Source: an archaeon
Lineage (GTDB): Archaea > Thermoproteota > Nitrososphaeria > Nitrososphaerales > Gagatemarchaeaceae
Length of the DNA: 64,000 bases
Reading direction: 5' to 3'
Assembly: GCA_021827865.1 (NCBI GenBank)
Contig: JAKAUC010000009.1
Span: 496,001-560,000 of the forward strand
Below, piece by piece: positions 16,445-24,755 of the stretch. The stretch's first letter is position 1; each line of letters opens with the position of its first letter. Made by a program: the position numbers and the translations under genes. The notes under the pieces were generated by a model. The model saw nothing but the letters and a program-made list of their open reading frames with translations, was not told the origin of the DNA and ran no database searches.

Positions 16445-17331
16445 ATCAGGTCCAAGCCCCTGAGGCCGTCGATGACCCTCTTCCCCTCCGTTTTCTCCAG
16501 GGGCAGAAGGGGGCGCCTCGGCAAGCCGCAGTCTACCCCCCTCTCCCTGAGTATCTCATAGTAGGCGGAGATTTGGCCCTGCTTCACCAGGTCCTTGAAC
16601 GCCTGCACCTGCCTCTGTGCCGACAGCGCGGCCGCGTGGTCCCCTCTCCGGTCCGCCGCCAGCATTGACTTGAAGAGCTCAGGGAGCGCGTTCGCCCCCC
16701 CTGAGACCAGGCCGTCGGCGCCTGAGTTGATCGCGAACAATCCGTACTCTTCGGTCCCGTTCATCACCGCGAAGGCATCCGGGACCGCGTCTATGAGGTC
16801 GAGTAGATGGAGGAAGTCCCGTGAAGAGTCCTTGATTCCCGATAGGGTCCCCGCCTTGGCGAGGTCGGCCACCGCCTTCGCCTGGAGGCTGTTCCCTGTG
16901 AACTGGGGTATGTTGTAGGCAAGTACTGGTACATCTACCGCGTCGGCGACCGCCTCGAAGTGCTTCGCCACCGCCCGCTCGCCGGGCTTGTAGTAGTACG
17001 GCGTCAGGGTCGCCACGGCGTAGGCCCCTGCGCCTGCGGCATGCCGCGCCAGCTCGACGGTCGAAGGCGTGTCCGGAGCACCTACCTGGACCACGACGGG
17101 GACTTTCCTGCGACAAGACTCTATGACGGTCTCGGCCACCGTCTTTCTCTCCTCAAGGCTGAGCATGGGTCCGAGGCCCGTGCTCCCGCAGGGGAAGATG
17201 CCTTCGGTCCCCTTCGAGACTTGGAAGCGCACCAGCTTCGCCAGCCGGTCTGCGTCCACGTTCCCGTTGTCGTCGAAGGGAGTCAGGAGCGCTGTGAAGA
17301 GTCCTTTGACCTTGGAGGCTGACCGGGTCAT
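16441..17331 (-). CDS. DapA/KDG-aldolase family class I lyase
   Basis: A 296-residue TIM-barrel aldolase of the dihydrodipicolinate synthase/N-acetylneuraminate lyase family. Visible features are the GSTG phosphate/carboxylate motif (FPCGSTGLGPMLS), the catalytic Tyr in LAYNIPQFTG and the Schiff-base Lys in LSGIKDSSRD. The family includes DapA and the archaeal 2-keto-3-deoxygluconate aldolase; no lysine-pathway neighbours are present, so a sugar-acid aldolase is at least as likely. A box A (AAAGATAAG) lies about 27 nt upstream, implying a leaderless ATG. Confidence 0.88.
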   Translation of the reverse strand: MTRSASKVKGLFTALLTPFDDNGNVDADRLAKLVRFQVSKGTEGIFPCGSTGLGPMLSLEERKTVAETVIESCRRKVPVVVQVGAPDTPSTVELARHAAGAGAYAVATLTPYYYKPGERAVAKHFEAVADAVDVPVLAYNIPQFTGNSLQAKAVADLAKAGTLSGIKDSSRDFLHLLDLIDAVPDAFAVMNGTEEYGLFAINSGADGLVSGGANALPELFKSMLAADRRGDHAAALSAQRQVQAFKDLVKQGQISAYYEILRERGVDCGLPRRPLLPLEKTEGKRVIDGLRGLDLI

Positions 17332-17674
17332 CTGGGCCCTGGTCTTTCCCGGTGGGACTTATCTTTGGCGCCCCGTAGCGCCGCCGGCTCCTGCCGTGGT
17401 CAGCAGGAACGGGGCTTAGCTCTTGGAAGCCTCGTCCCCCAGTTTCTTCCCCGGGGCCCCCAAGACCGACTCCTCCCCTTCCTTCAGCAGGGAGCCGACG
17501 AACGTGCCCCCGGCCTGGGCGGACGCCAGCGCGGTAGGTGGAGCTCAATCACGCGGACATCTCGACCGTCGAGCCTGCGCTCGACGTACTTCGGTGCTCG
17601 CGAAGACGGCCGAGTTCGTCTTGGTCTCGGGGGAAGCCCCGCTTGAAAACCCTATAACACCTCCTGGCAAAACG
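17332..17674. other. Intergenic region with box A of the mini-ORF
   Basis: The first part carries the box A of the minus-strand aldolase. Near the end, CCTATAAC (17651-17658) is a good plus-strand box A for the mini-ORF at 17675. A minus-strand frame of about 40 codons (ending GDEASKS, stop at 17416) looks protein-like but has no start codon before an in-frame TGA, so it is not called. Confidence 0.45.
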
Positions 17675-17755
17675 ATGGCAAGTCAGTTCTTGAATTCGTG
17701 GCCCCTGGAGCCGCAGCCATTTCGGCCGCCCGCCTATCAGGCAGGAGGAACATAG
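17675..17755 (+). CDS. Leaderless mini-ORF (26 aa), Pro-rich
   Basis: ATG 17675 lies about 20 nt after the box A CCTATAAC, the position expected of a leaderless start. The 26-residue product contains NSWPLEPQPFRPPAY. Its TAG (17753-17755) is 2 nt before the GTG of the next gene, whose Shine-Dalgarno (AGGAGG, about 17743) lies inside this ORF. It may be a real microprotein, a leader peptide that couples translation of the membrane protein, or both. It is the tail of a longer ORF in the track, whose start lies upstream of the promoter. Confidence 0.45.
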   Translation: MASQFLNSWPLEPQPFRPPAYQAGGT

Positions 17756-17757
17756 AA

Positions 17758-18417
17758 GTGATCCACCCGTACTTCATCCAGAACTCCTTCCTGAGTCTTG
17801 TCAGCGGATCGGTGGCCCTGGCGGTCAGCTACTACGCGTTCCGATACAGGAAGGTGACTGGCTCAAGCTTCCTCAGGCTTCTCAGCGTGGGATTCATGCT
17901 GCTCGGGGTCGGCCTCCTGGCGCAGGGGTCGATCTACCTGCTGGCCGAGTTCAACGTCGGAAGGTTCGCCAACAGGGAAGCTCTGGTCTACGGCGCGACG
18001 GGCGTGTACCTCGTCCTCCAGTCAGCCGCCTACCTCCTCATAGGTACCGGGTACACGATACGCGTCCAGAGGGGGCAACCCTCGGATGGGAACGGCGCTG
18101 CCGCCGCGGTGGTCGTTGCACAAGCTACGCCCCTGTTGTTCGGTACCCTAGTCCTCGACGTCGGCGAACTTGTCATATTGGTGCTCGTGTCCTTCGTCGT
18201 CTTTCAGGGGATCATGGCGTATTCGGAGCAGAAGAACAGACTTTCGCTCTACGTGCTCCTAGCATTCGCTCTGATAGCGCTATCACATTTGGGGGAGCTG
18301 CTGGCCAGCCTGCTCGGGTCCGGGGACCTGTATCTGCTTGGCGGGGTGGCGCAGCTCACAGGGTTCTGCCTCCTCCTATTTTTCGTGAACAGGAGTGGAA
18401 GAGTTGGCTCAGCCTGA
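17758..18417 (+). CDS. Multi-pass membrane protein of unknown function
   Basis: A 219-residue protein started at GTG 17758, preceded by AGGAGG about 10 nt upstream; the tracked start at 17698 is less likely. About seven hydrophobic helices are visible: SLVSGSVALAVSYYAF, a helix at LLSVGFMLLGVGLLAQGSI, and so on to LTGFCLLLFFV. There are no catalytic motifs. The next gene, a winged-helix regulator, overlaps its 3' end by 23 nt, so both belong to one transcript. That pairing suggests a sensor-regulator unit, as is common in archaea. Confidence 0.75.
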   Translation: MIHPYFIQNSFLSLVSGSVALAVSYYAFRYRKVTGSSFLRLLSVGFMLLGVGLLAQGSIYLLAEFNVGRFANREALVYGATGVYLVLQSAAYLLIGTGYTIRVQRGQPSDGNGAAAAVVVAQATPLLFGTLVLDVGELVILVLVSFVVFQGIMAYSEQKNRLSLYVLLAFALIALSHLGELLASLLGSGDLYLLGGVAQLTGFCLLLFFVNRSGRVGSA

Positions 18418-18688
18418 GAAGCAGAGGAGCACCATCAGAATCTACCTTGACATCCTGAGCGCGACCGCCGAAGAAGGCAACGCGAAAACGACCAGGATAC
18501 TGCAGAGGGCGAACCTCCCCCACGACAGGCTCATGAAGCACCTCGCCGAGCTGCAGAAGAGAGACCTCCTCACCGAGGTCAACAACGAAGGTAACCGGTA
18601 CTATACTATCACCACCAAGGGCCAGGATTTCGTGAAGGAAGTCAGGCGGGCCCAGAGCTTCCTCTCCGCCTTCGGCGTGTACATCTGA
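18395..18688 (+). CDS. Winged-helix transcriptional regulator (97 aa)
   Basis: A 97-residue archaeal HTH_45-type winged helix: IRIYLDILSATAEEG (helix 1), TTRILQRANLPHDRLMKHLAELQKR (helices 2-3) and LLTEVNNEGNRYYTITTKGQDFV (wing), with a final helix for dimerisation. It starts at GTG 18395 inside the membrane-protein gene, hence translational coupling. Likely a DNA-binding repressor whose activity is linked to the membrane protein. Confidence 0.85.
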   Translation: MEELAQPEKQRSTIRIYLDILSATAEEGNAKTTRILQRANLPHDRLMKHLAELQKRDLLTEVNNEGNRYYTITTKGQDFVKEVRRAQSFLSAFGVYI

Positions 18689-18802
18689 GGTCGGAGCTGC
18701 GGCTCCTGAACGTTGCGTTCACACCTAGCGTTCTCTGTGAATATATAGGCCGCGAGGGACGTTCGAGGGGTTGACTGGAGCCCTGTTGAGCGTGTGTAGC
18801 GG

Positions 18803-20080
18803 ATGAAGGACCCAGTCATAATCTTCGGCGGGGACGGCTATATCGGTTGGCCATTGGCTCTGCACCTGGCCTGGCGCACCGAGAGGGACGTCGTGATAGT
18901 CGACAACCTTGTGACCCGGCGGCTGGTGGAGTCGGCGGGGTCGGACTCCCTGGTCCCGATCGGGAGCCCGTCATCGCGCATGCTCGCCTACGAGCGCGCG
19001 TCGGGGAAGGGCAACCTGACATTCGTCCGGGCGGACGCTAGGGATCCGAAGGAAGTGGACTGGGTCATCTCGAAGTACCAGCCCGAAAGCGTCGTCCATC
19101 TGGCGCAGCAGAGGAGCGCGCCGTTCAGCATGATAGACCAGGAGCACGCGCTCTACACGGAGCTGAACAACATAGCCACGAACCTGAACATTGTCTTCTC
19201 GATGACGAGGCACGTCCCCGGAGCCCACCTGCTGAAGATGGGGACGATGGGGGAGTATGGGACCCCGAACATAGAGATCACAGAGGGCCCGGTTGAGATA
19301 CGGCGGGACGGCCGGAGGCACAGGGCGATGTTCCCCAGGGCGGCGCAGAGCTGGTACCACCTCAGCAAGGTCTTCGACACCTACAACGTGATGTTGGCCA
19401 ACAAGATACACGGTCTCAGGGCCACCGACGTGATGCAGGGGGTGGTCTATGGGAGCCAGACCAACGAAATCGTCGACGAGTCGCTTTCCACGCGGTTCGA
19501 CCTTGACTCGGTCTGGGGGACAATCATCAACAAGTACGTCGCCCAGGCGGTGGTCTACAACAAGCTCCTCATCTATGGGAAGGGGAGGCAGACGAGGGGG
19601 TACCTCTCCCTCTACGACAGCATAAAGTGCCTGAGCCTGCTCCTCGACAACCCCCCGGCCGAGGGCGAATACAGAGTGGTCAACCAAATCGACGAGACCT
19701 TCGATACCCTGCAGCTCGCGAAGAAGGTGAAGGCCATCGCCGAGGAGTTCGGGTATAGGGTGGGCTTTGAGAAGGTGAGGAACCCCCGCGTCGAGAGCGA
19801 GAACCACTTTTACAAGGTGCAGCGCAAGGTCCTCCCCTCCCTCGGGTTCTCGAGGACCAGGCAAATCGACGACGTCATCAGGGAGATATTCCAGGTTGTA
19901 GTGAAGTACAAGCCCAGGGCCATGAAGATGAAAGCCTTGCTGGCGCCCTCAGTGACCTGGGCGGGACGCAAGAAGATCACCTCGGACTCGTTCCAGCTGC
20001 CGAGGGACCTCACAGGCTGGCCAGCGTCGCACGAGCTGATAGAACTGGCTAAAGACCAGGCCGCCAAGGTTCCATCGTAG
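18803..20080 (+). CDS. UDP-sulfoquinovose synthase-like epimerase (SQD1/Agl3 family)
   Basis: A 425-residue extended short-chain dehydrogenase. FGGDGYIGWPLA at the N-terminus is the SQD1-type NAD-binding motif. KMGTMGEYGTPNIEI and the YxxxK pair in WYHLSKVFD are the catalytic signatures of UDP-sulfoquinovose synthase. The family adds sulfite to UDP-glucose to form UDP-sulfoquinovose, the donor for sulfolipid and for the sulfated S-layer N-glycan made with Agl3 in Sulfolobus. The next gene is a GT4 glycosyltransferase, so the pair probably makes and transfers a sulfosugar. The C-terminal 60 residues (after VVVKYKPRA) are an extension. Confidence 0.87.
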   Translation: MKDPVIIFGGDGYIGWPLALHLAWRTERDVVIVDNLVTRRLVESAGSDSLVPIGSPSSRMLAYERASGKGNLTFVRADARDPKEVDWVISKYQPESVVHLAQQRSAPFSMIDQEHALYTELNNIATNLNIVFSMTRHVPGAHLLKMGTMGEYGTPNIEITEGPVEIRRDGRRHRAMFPRAAQSWYHLSKVFDTYNVMLANKIHGLRATDVMQGVVYGSQTNEIVDESLSTRFDLDSVWGTIINKYVAQAVVYNKLLIYGKGRQTRGYLSLYDSIKCLSLLLDNPPAEGEYRVVNQIDETFDTLQLAKKVKAIAEEFGYRVGFEKVRNPRVESENHFYKVQRKVLPSLGFSRTRQIDDVIREIFQVVVKYKPRAMKMKALLAPSVTWAGRKKITSDSFQLPRDLTGWPASHELIELAKDQAAKVPS

Positions 20081-20141
20081 GCGCTTGGACGGGACACCAG
20101 CAGCGGCAGCCAGTGGGCGGCAGGAAGCCTCAGGCACCGGC

Positions 20142-21188
20142 ATGGAATGTCTCCTCGTCGCTCCCATCGACCCCCTCACCGGCGGGCCCAGGACGGGGGC
20201 CCTCAGGAGGCTCCTGAATCCGCCCCCAGGGGTCAGGTACAGGCTTGCGACCGACCGGCTGAGGTACCCGAAGCGCGCAGCCCGCTACGAGTTCAATCCC
20301 GTGAACGCCGCACTGGGTGCAGCGCGCTTCGCCCTGGAGCATCTCATCCCTATCGACCAGAAGGGGGCGGCAATAGTCCACTCCTTCTTCTGGGACGTCA
20401 GGAAGTTCGACCGCCGCTGGGTGCACGAAAGCGACCAGTCATTCGGTCAGTTCATGCGCGGTTACAACAACATAGGCGGGGCGGTGCGCCGCCTGGCCAA
20501 CCAGGGGTTCTCTTCGTACCTGAACTCCAGGTGGTGTGCCGGAGTGGTGACCTGGTCTGAGTGGGCGAAAAGGGGCTTCGCCGAGGACGGGGTGGACCCC
20601 TCGAAGGTCTTCGTGATCCCACCCCCCTTCGAGACCGTCAACTACCGGAGGGAACACCAGGGGTGCAACGTGCTCTATCTGGGGAGGGAGTTCAGGAGGA
20701 AGGGGGGTGACGCCACCCTCCGGGCCTTCGGGTCGCTGGAGGGCGCCGCCGGGTGCAGGCTTACGTTCGTAGGCCCCCTGGGGACGGCCGAGGCCAGGGG
20801 GATGGTCAGATTGGACCCGCGGATCAGCCAGTCCGACAGCCTCCCTGGAGCGACCCTGCGGGACGAGGTCTGGCCGTCCGCGGACATCTTCGTGCTCCCG
20901 ACCAAGGCCGATGCCTTCGCCCTGGCCGTCGTCGATGCCATGAGGAGAGGGATCCCAGTGGTCGCGACGAGGATACCCGCCATCGCCGAGGTGGTCCAGG
21001 AAGGGGTCACCGGGCTCCTGTCCGATGTGGGGGACGAAGACGGCCTGGGCAGGAACCTTCAGAGGCTCGTCGACGACCCCGAGCTGAGGCGGAGGATGGG
21101 CGAGAGCGCGAAGGAGAGGGCCGAATCGCTCTTCGCCCCGGAGAGGGTGGGCCCCTCTCTCAGAGAGGTGTACCGGCTCGGGGAGTGA
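20142..21188 (+). CDS. Glycosyltransferase family 4
   Basis: A 348-residue GT-B transferase, started at ATG 20142 (MECLLVAPID) rather than TTG 20085. The C-terminal donor-binding half has VLYLGREFRRKGGD, LTFVGPLG, ADIFVLPTKADAFALAVVDAMRRGIPVVAT (the E-x7-E region with Asp in place of the first Glu) and GVTGLLSDVGD. Coming directly after the SQD1-like gene, it is a plausible sulfoquinovosyl or other sugar transferase for lipid or N-glycan. The acceptor is unknown. The following MFS gene starts 12 nt later, so a three-gene transcript is likely. Confidence 0.85.
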   Translation: MECLLVAPIDPLTGGPRTGALRRLLNPPPGVRYRLATDRLRYPKRAARYEFNPVNAALGAARFALEHLIPIDQKGAAIVHSFFWDVRKFDRRWVHESDQSFGQFMRGYNNIGGAVRRLANQGFSSYLNSRWCAGVVTWSEWAKRGFAEDGVDPSKVFVIPPPFETVNYRREHQGCNVLYLGREFRRKGGDATLRAFGSLEGAAGCRLTFVGPLGTAEARGMVRLDPRISQSDSLPGATLRDEVWPSADIFVLPTKADAFALAVVDAMRRGIPVVATRIPAIAEVVQEGVTGLLSDVGDEDGLGRNLQRLVDDPELRRRMGESAKERAESLFAPERVGPSLREVYRLGE

Positions 21189-21200
21189 GGGCGAGACACG

Positions 21201-22379
21201 TTGAGCGCCCCTTCGCAGCCGAGCTACATGCGCCCCGGGTTCGCCATCGCACTCGCCCTGCGTCTGTTGACGTCCTCGCTTGTGATAGTGATCCCTCTGT
21301 ACGCCATATCGCTGGGGTCTAGCCCTTCAGACGCAGGGGAGCTCGTGATCCTCCTGTGGCTGGGGAACGGGGTCGGGGCGGCAGCCGCCACCCTCGCCAT
21401 CAGGGACCAGTCAGCATCTACGGCGGTCGGGTTCGGGGTCCTCGGCGCCTCCATGCTCTTCCTTGGCCTGATGGTCCCGAGCGCCTCCCTCTCGCTGGGG
21501 GCGCTAGCTTCTGGCATCGGCATGGGGCTCCCCCAGCCGTTCCTCTCCTCGGTCATGCACCTGGACTCTGCGCCGGACCGGCCTTTCACCGGCCTTGGGA
21601 TGTACTCCACGGCCCTGGGGGTCGGGCTGGTCCTCGGCCCCCTCTTGGCCTACGGGGTCCACGGGCTCTATGGGTTCCCCGGCGTCTTCGGAGCTCTAGC
21701 CCTCGTCGCCGCCCTGGGCGTCATCGGGGCCTGGGCGGGGAGGGGAGCGCTGGCGGGGCGCCTCAAGCCGCCGGTCCCCTCGCTGCCCGCTTGGGCCCGC
21801 GCCCTTGGGAGGCCAGGGTTCAGGCGTGCTTTTACCGTGAACCTCCTGTACTCGCTCCTCCTCCCCATATTCCTCTCGTACGGCGGGATCTACGCCGAAG
21901 AAAAGTTCGGCCTCTCGCCTGGGGCCGCCCTCCTCCTATTCACCCTGGTCTTCATGGTGTCCATCGGCGCCCGCCTCGCCTCCGTCCGAATGGCTCGCGG
22001 CCTCGGGAGGGTGCTTCTAGCCTCGGTGGGTCTCCTCGTCGCCTCGGCGCTGTGCGTAGGTCTCGCCTCTTCGTGGCCTTTGTTCGTGGTTGGTATGCTC
22101 CTCTTCAGCATACCGCACGCCATGGTCTTCCCGGTGGCGAACTTCCTCGCATTCAGGTCTGTTGAACCTGGGGAAGTGGTCAATGCAAGCTATGCGTTCC
22201 AAGCGTCGTCAGGGGTGGCGGAGATACTGTCGCCCGCCCTGGCCGTGGTCCTGATTCCGTTCGTGGGGGTGGGGGGCGTCTTCCTGGTCGGAGCAGCCGT
22301 AGCTGGGGCGGCCTTTTTGGCGGCCGCGTCGAAGCCGGACGACCCATGGGCACCCTTGTCGCGGACAGGCCCGGCCTAG
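21201..22379 (+). CDS. MFS transporter
   Basis: A 392-residue carrier with about 12 helices, rich in Leu, Gly and Ala. The first six helices include GNGVGAAAATLAIRD and TALGVGLVLGPLL (motif C-like, seen in exporters). A basic loop separates the halves. It starts at TTG 21201, 12 nt after the glycosyltransferase stop, so it is probably part of the sulfosugar operon and may export a glycoconjugate or an unrelated solute. Confidence 0.82.
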   Translation: MSAPSQPSYMRPGFAIALALRLLTSSLVIVIPLYAISLGSSPSDAGELVILLWLGNGVGAAAATLAIRDQSASTAVGFGVLGASMLFLGLMVPSASLSLGALASGIGMGLPQPFLSSVMHLDSAPDRPFTGLGMYSTALGVGLVLGPLLAYGVHGLYGFPGVFGALALVAALGVIGAWAGRGALAGRLKPPVPSLPAWARALGRPGFRRAFTVNLLYSLLLPIFLSYGGIYAEEKFGLSPGAALLLFTLVFMVSIGARLASVRMARGLGRVLLASVGLLVASALCVGLASSWPLFVVGMLLFSIPHAMVFPVANFLAFRSVEPGEVVNASYAFQASSGVAEILSPALAVVLIPFVGVGGVFLVGAAVAGAAFLAAASKPDDPWAPLSRTGPA

Positions 22380-22588
22380 ACGTAGGCCCATCGCTGTGGT
22401 CCTGGGGCCCCCATAGCGGACCATACGGCGGAACGCCGGCGCTGGACCGGCCGCGGTCGCCCTGGCCCGTCAGCCACGAGGAGGCGCCTCGAGCAGGTCT
22501 CAGTGAAGCGCAAGCTTGCTGCGCCCCTTCGTCGCCGTCGCGAGGCTCTATCGTTAAATCACTGTCGGAGCTGGCAGCCCTCGGAAGC

Positions 22589-23029
22589 TTGAGCAAGCAA
22601 GACTCCGGACAGGGGCTTGAAGTTAGAGGGAACACCCTGAGGGTGTACCTGTACATCCTCCAGCATGGGCCCTGCGAGCTGAAGGACGTCCAGGGGGGGC
22701 TGGGGTTCTCCACAGCCTCGCTGGCCTCCTATCACCTCCGGCGCCTGATCGACGGGGGGTACGCCGCCCAAGACGGCTATGGCAGATACCTGGCGTCCAA
22801 GGACGCGGCCGGGCAGATCCTTGAGGGGTACGTGAAGGTGGGGGCCGTGGTGGTCCCCCAGCTGCTCTTCGTCTCCGTCCTGTTCACTCTGCTGGTGGGT
22901 TACTTCTCGTTCATGGCCTACGGCTCGGCGTCCTACGTCCCCTTGCTCGTCGCGTCCTCCATCGCCCTGGTGGCGGTGGTGTGGTACGAGACGGCCAGGG
23001 TGTGGCGCCGGCTCGCCTCGTGGAAGTGA
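22589..23029 (+). CDS. Winged-helix protein with C-terminal membrane helices
   Basis: I start this at TTG 22589 (146 residues). A box A-like CGTTAAATC lies about 30 nt upstream, whereas the ORF-track start would overlap the MFS gene and add a low-complexity region. A winged helix (LRVYLYILQHGPCELKDVQGGLGFSTASLASYHLRRLIDGGYAAQDG) is followed by two transmembrane helices (VVVPQLLFVSVLFTLLVGYF and PLLVASSIALVAVVW). It is a membrane-tethered DNA-binding protein, possibly sensing the membrane or a partner. Confidence 0.72.
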   Translation: MSKQDSGQGLEVRGNTLRVYLYILQHGPCELKDVQGGLGFSTASLASYHLRRLIDGGYAAQDGYGRYLASKDAAGQILEGYVKVGAVVVPQLLFVSVLFTLLVGYFSFMAYGSASYVPLLVASSIALVAVVWYETARVWRRLASWK

Positions 23030-23150
23030 GGCAGCCCGTGAGGGCGTGAGACGGACGGGGCGTTCAAGCCAGTTGAAAGCCAGTGGGGACCCCCCCCGGC
23101 CGAGGTTCAATGGCCTAGCAATATCCGGGGACAAAACGCTAGGTACGCCG

Positions 23151-24470
23151 ATGTCCGTAGGAAAACAAGCACTGAAGTACACTGCGGCCGCAGTTGCGGT
23201 CGCTGCCATCATCATAGTCGGGTCCACGCTCTACCTGGGCGTGAACCTCGGAACTGCAACCACGTCCAGCACGGCGGGCGCCCAAGGCGGCACCGGCACA
23301 CAGCTGGCGATCCAGCTCACGGACCCACCCATCGTCCCCAAAGGGACAACCTCCCTCAACCTGACCTACTCAGCCATAGCCCTACTGGCGGGAGAACCCT
23401 CGGCGAGTGGCCAGCAGACGACCACCACCGTGTCGGTGACCCCCCAGGGGGGGTCTGCGACGGTAGACCTGCTCAGCCTTCAGAACATATCTCAGACCAT
23501 AGCTTTGGCTAAGCTCCCCAGCGGCTCTACAGTCTACTCCTTCACCCTCACCGTGACCAGCATCCATATCGACGTCAACGGGACCACTTCCGCGGTCACG
23601 CTGGCTACCGGAGGGAGCTCGCTGACGGTGACCTTGGCCAGGCCGGCGTCACTCGCTGGAAGCAGCATAGCGCTCCTCCAGCTGAACCCGGTGATAGTGA
23701 ACACCCCCACAGGCTACCAGATGATCCCGTCCGCGGTGGGCATTGTCAGGGCCTCGACGTCCGCGAACGACAGCCAGGACCAGATAGGGTACAGACAGCA
23801 CCTCAACTCGGAGGACCAGAACCAGCTCCAGCTCGCTAAGGGCAACCTGAGCGCGGTCCTCGGCGCCCTGTCGGTATCAGGAAACACCACCACAGTCTCG
23901 GTCCAAGTCAACAACACCGGGAGCATACCAGTGGTACTCAACGCCATAAGCGTCCACGGGAACTTCACGGTCTCCGGGCTCTCCTGCTCTCAGAACAACG
24001 GGAACTCCAACTCCCAGGAGTCTGACGGAGGGAGCTCAGGGTCCTCGAACACAACCACCACGACGCAGGGCTCGAACTCGAACGACAATGCAAAGTCCGA
24101 CAACCACAACAAGGACGGCAACCAGAACAACGGCTGCGAGGCCGAGCACATGAACCAAGTCGTGTTCGTCCCCCTCAACTCCACCGTGTCCGGGACCGGA
24201 TGCGTCGCGCTGAAGATGCAGCTGGTGACCGGGGACTCTGGCGAGAACGGGAGCCACGGATTGACCCTGTCGGCAGGACAGTGCGTCGCACTGACCTTCA
24301 CTGGCCCGATCACGGTCGGCCAGTCCGGGTTCGCCTTGGTCCCGTCCACCCATTCGGGCCAGGTATACATCGTCCACGTCATCGCATCACAAGGGGCCAA
24401 CGCGCAACTTTCATGCGCGCTCCCTGTCACGCCAACAAGCTGCAGTGTACTACACGACAACGAAGACTGA
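23151..24470 (+). CDS. Exported protein with DUF4382-like domain and Asn/Ser-rich linker
   Basis: A 439-residue protein from ATG 23151. It has an N-terminal membrane segment (about 9-30), then a beta-rich domain (LAIQLTDPPIVPKGTTSLNLTYSAIAL, VYSFTLTVTSIHIDVNG) like DUF4382, which is found in bacterial and archaeal surface proteins. A second beta domain (TTTVSVQVNNTGSIPVVLNAISVHG) precedes a low-complexity Ser/Asn/Asp stretch, and a C-terminal domain contains several cysteines (SCSQN, NGCEAEH, TGCVALK, GQCVALT). It is probably extracellular and anchored. A terminator-like hairpin follows the stop. Function unknown. Confidence 0.75.
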   Translation: MSVGKQALKYTAAAVAVAAIIIVGSTLYLGVNLGTATTSSTAGAQGGTGTQLAIQLTDPPIVPKGTTSLNLTYSAIALLAGEPSASGQQTTTTVSVTPQGGSATVDLLSLQNISQTIALAKLPSGSTVYSFTLTVTSIHIDVNGTTSAVTLATGGSSLTVTLARPASLAGSSIALLQLNPVIVNTPTGYQMIPSAVGIVRASTSANDSQDQIGYRQHLNSEDQNQLQLAKGNLSAVLGALSVSGNTTTVSVQVNNTGSIPVVLNAISVHGNFTVSGLSCSQNNGNSNSQESDGGSSGSSNTTTTTQGSNSNDNAKSDNHNKDGNQNNGCEAEHMNQVVFVPLNSTVSGTGCVALKMQLVTGDSGENGSHGLTLSAGQCVALTFTGPITVGQSGFALVPSTHSGQVYIVHVIASQGANAQLSCALPVTPTSCSVLHDNED

Positions 24471-24476
24471 GTGGCT

Positions 24477-24520
24477 CGTGGTCCGTCCACGGGTCACCTC
24501 TCCCGTTTTGTATTGATTTT
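24477..24520 (+). terminator. Possible terminator after the DUF4382-like gene
   Basis: A 5-bp hairpin CGTGG-tccgt-CCACG begins 7 bp after the stop codon, and a T-rich tract (TTTTGTATTGATTTT) follows about 15 bp later. Archaeal termination often needs only the T tract. Confidence 0.4.
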
Positions 24521-24537
24521 AGACTCAGAAAGCATAC

Positions 24538-24693
24538 CTATTGGGCAAGGTGGAGGTTCCCACCCTGTATCCGGACGGCCAGCTCCTGGAGCGGGTCGGC
24601 GGGGAGCCTGCAAGAGCGCTTCCGTTTGTCGGCCTGAACCAGCAGGAAAGGCGGGGGCAACAAGTAGACACGGGATCCTGTGAACTGCACCAT
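24538..24693 (-). CDS. Possible small protein (51 aa)
   Basis: On the minus strand, ATG at 24693 opens a 51-codon frame ending at TAG 24538. The codons are GC-ending and the product looks soluble (YLLPPPFLLVQADKRKRS, PLQELAVRIQGG). It lies 62 nt downstream of the PH-like/wHTH gene on the same strand. No family is recognised and no promoter is evident, so this is a tentative call. Confidence 0.35.
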   Translation of the reverse strand: MVQFTGSRVYLLPPPFLLVQADKRKRSCRLPADPLQELAVRIQGGNLHLAQ

Positions 24694-24755
24694 GCACCCG
24701 GCGCGGGACGTCTCATCGTTCCATGCGAGGTCGGCCCCGGGCTGAGGCGACCTGC

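Noticed and set aside
17416-17544. Protein-like minus-strand frame (...GSLLKEGEESVLGAPGKKLGDEASKS).
   Set aside because: There is no ATG, GTG or TTG between an in-frame TGA and the conserved-looking part; it may be a fragment but cannot be supported as a gene.
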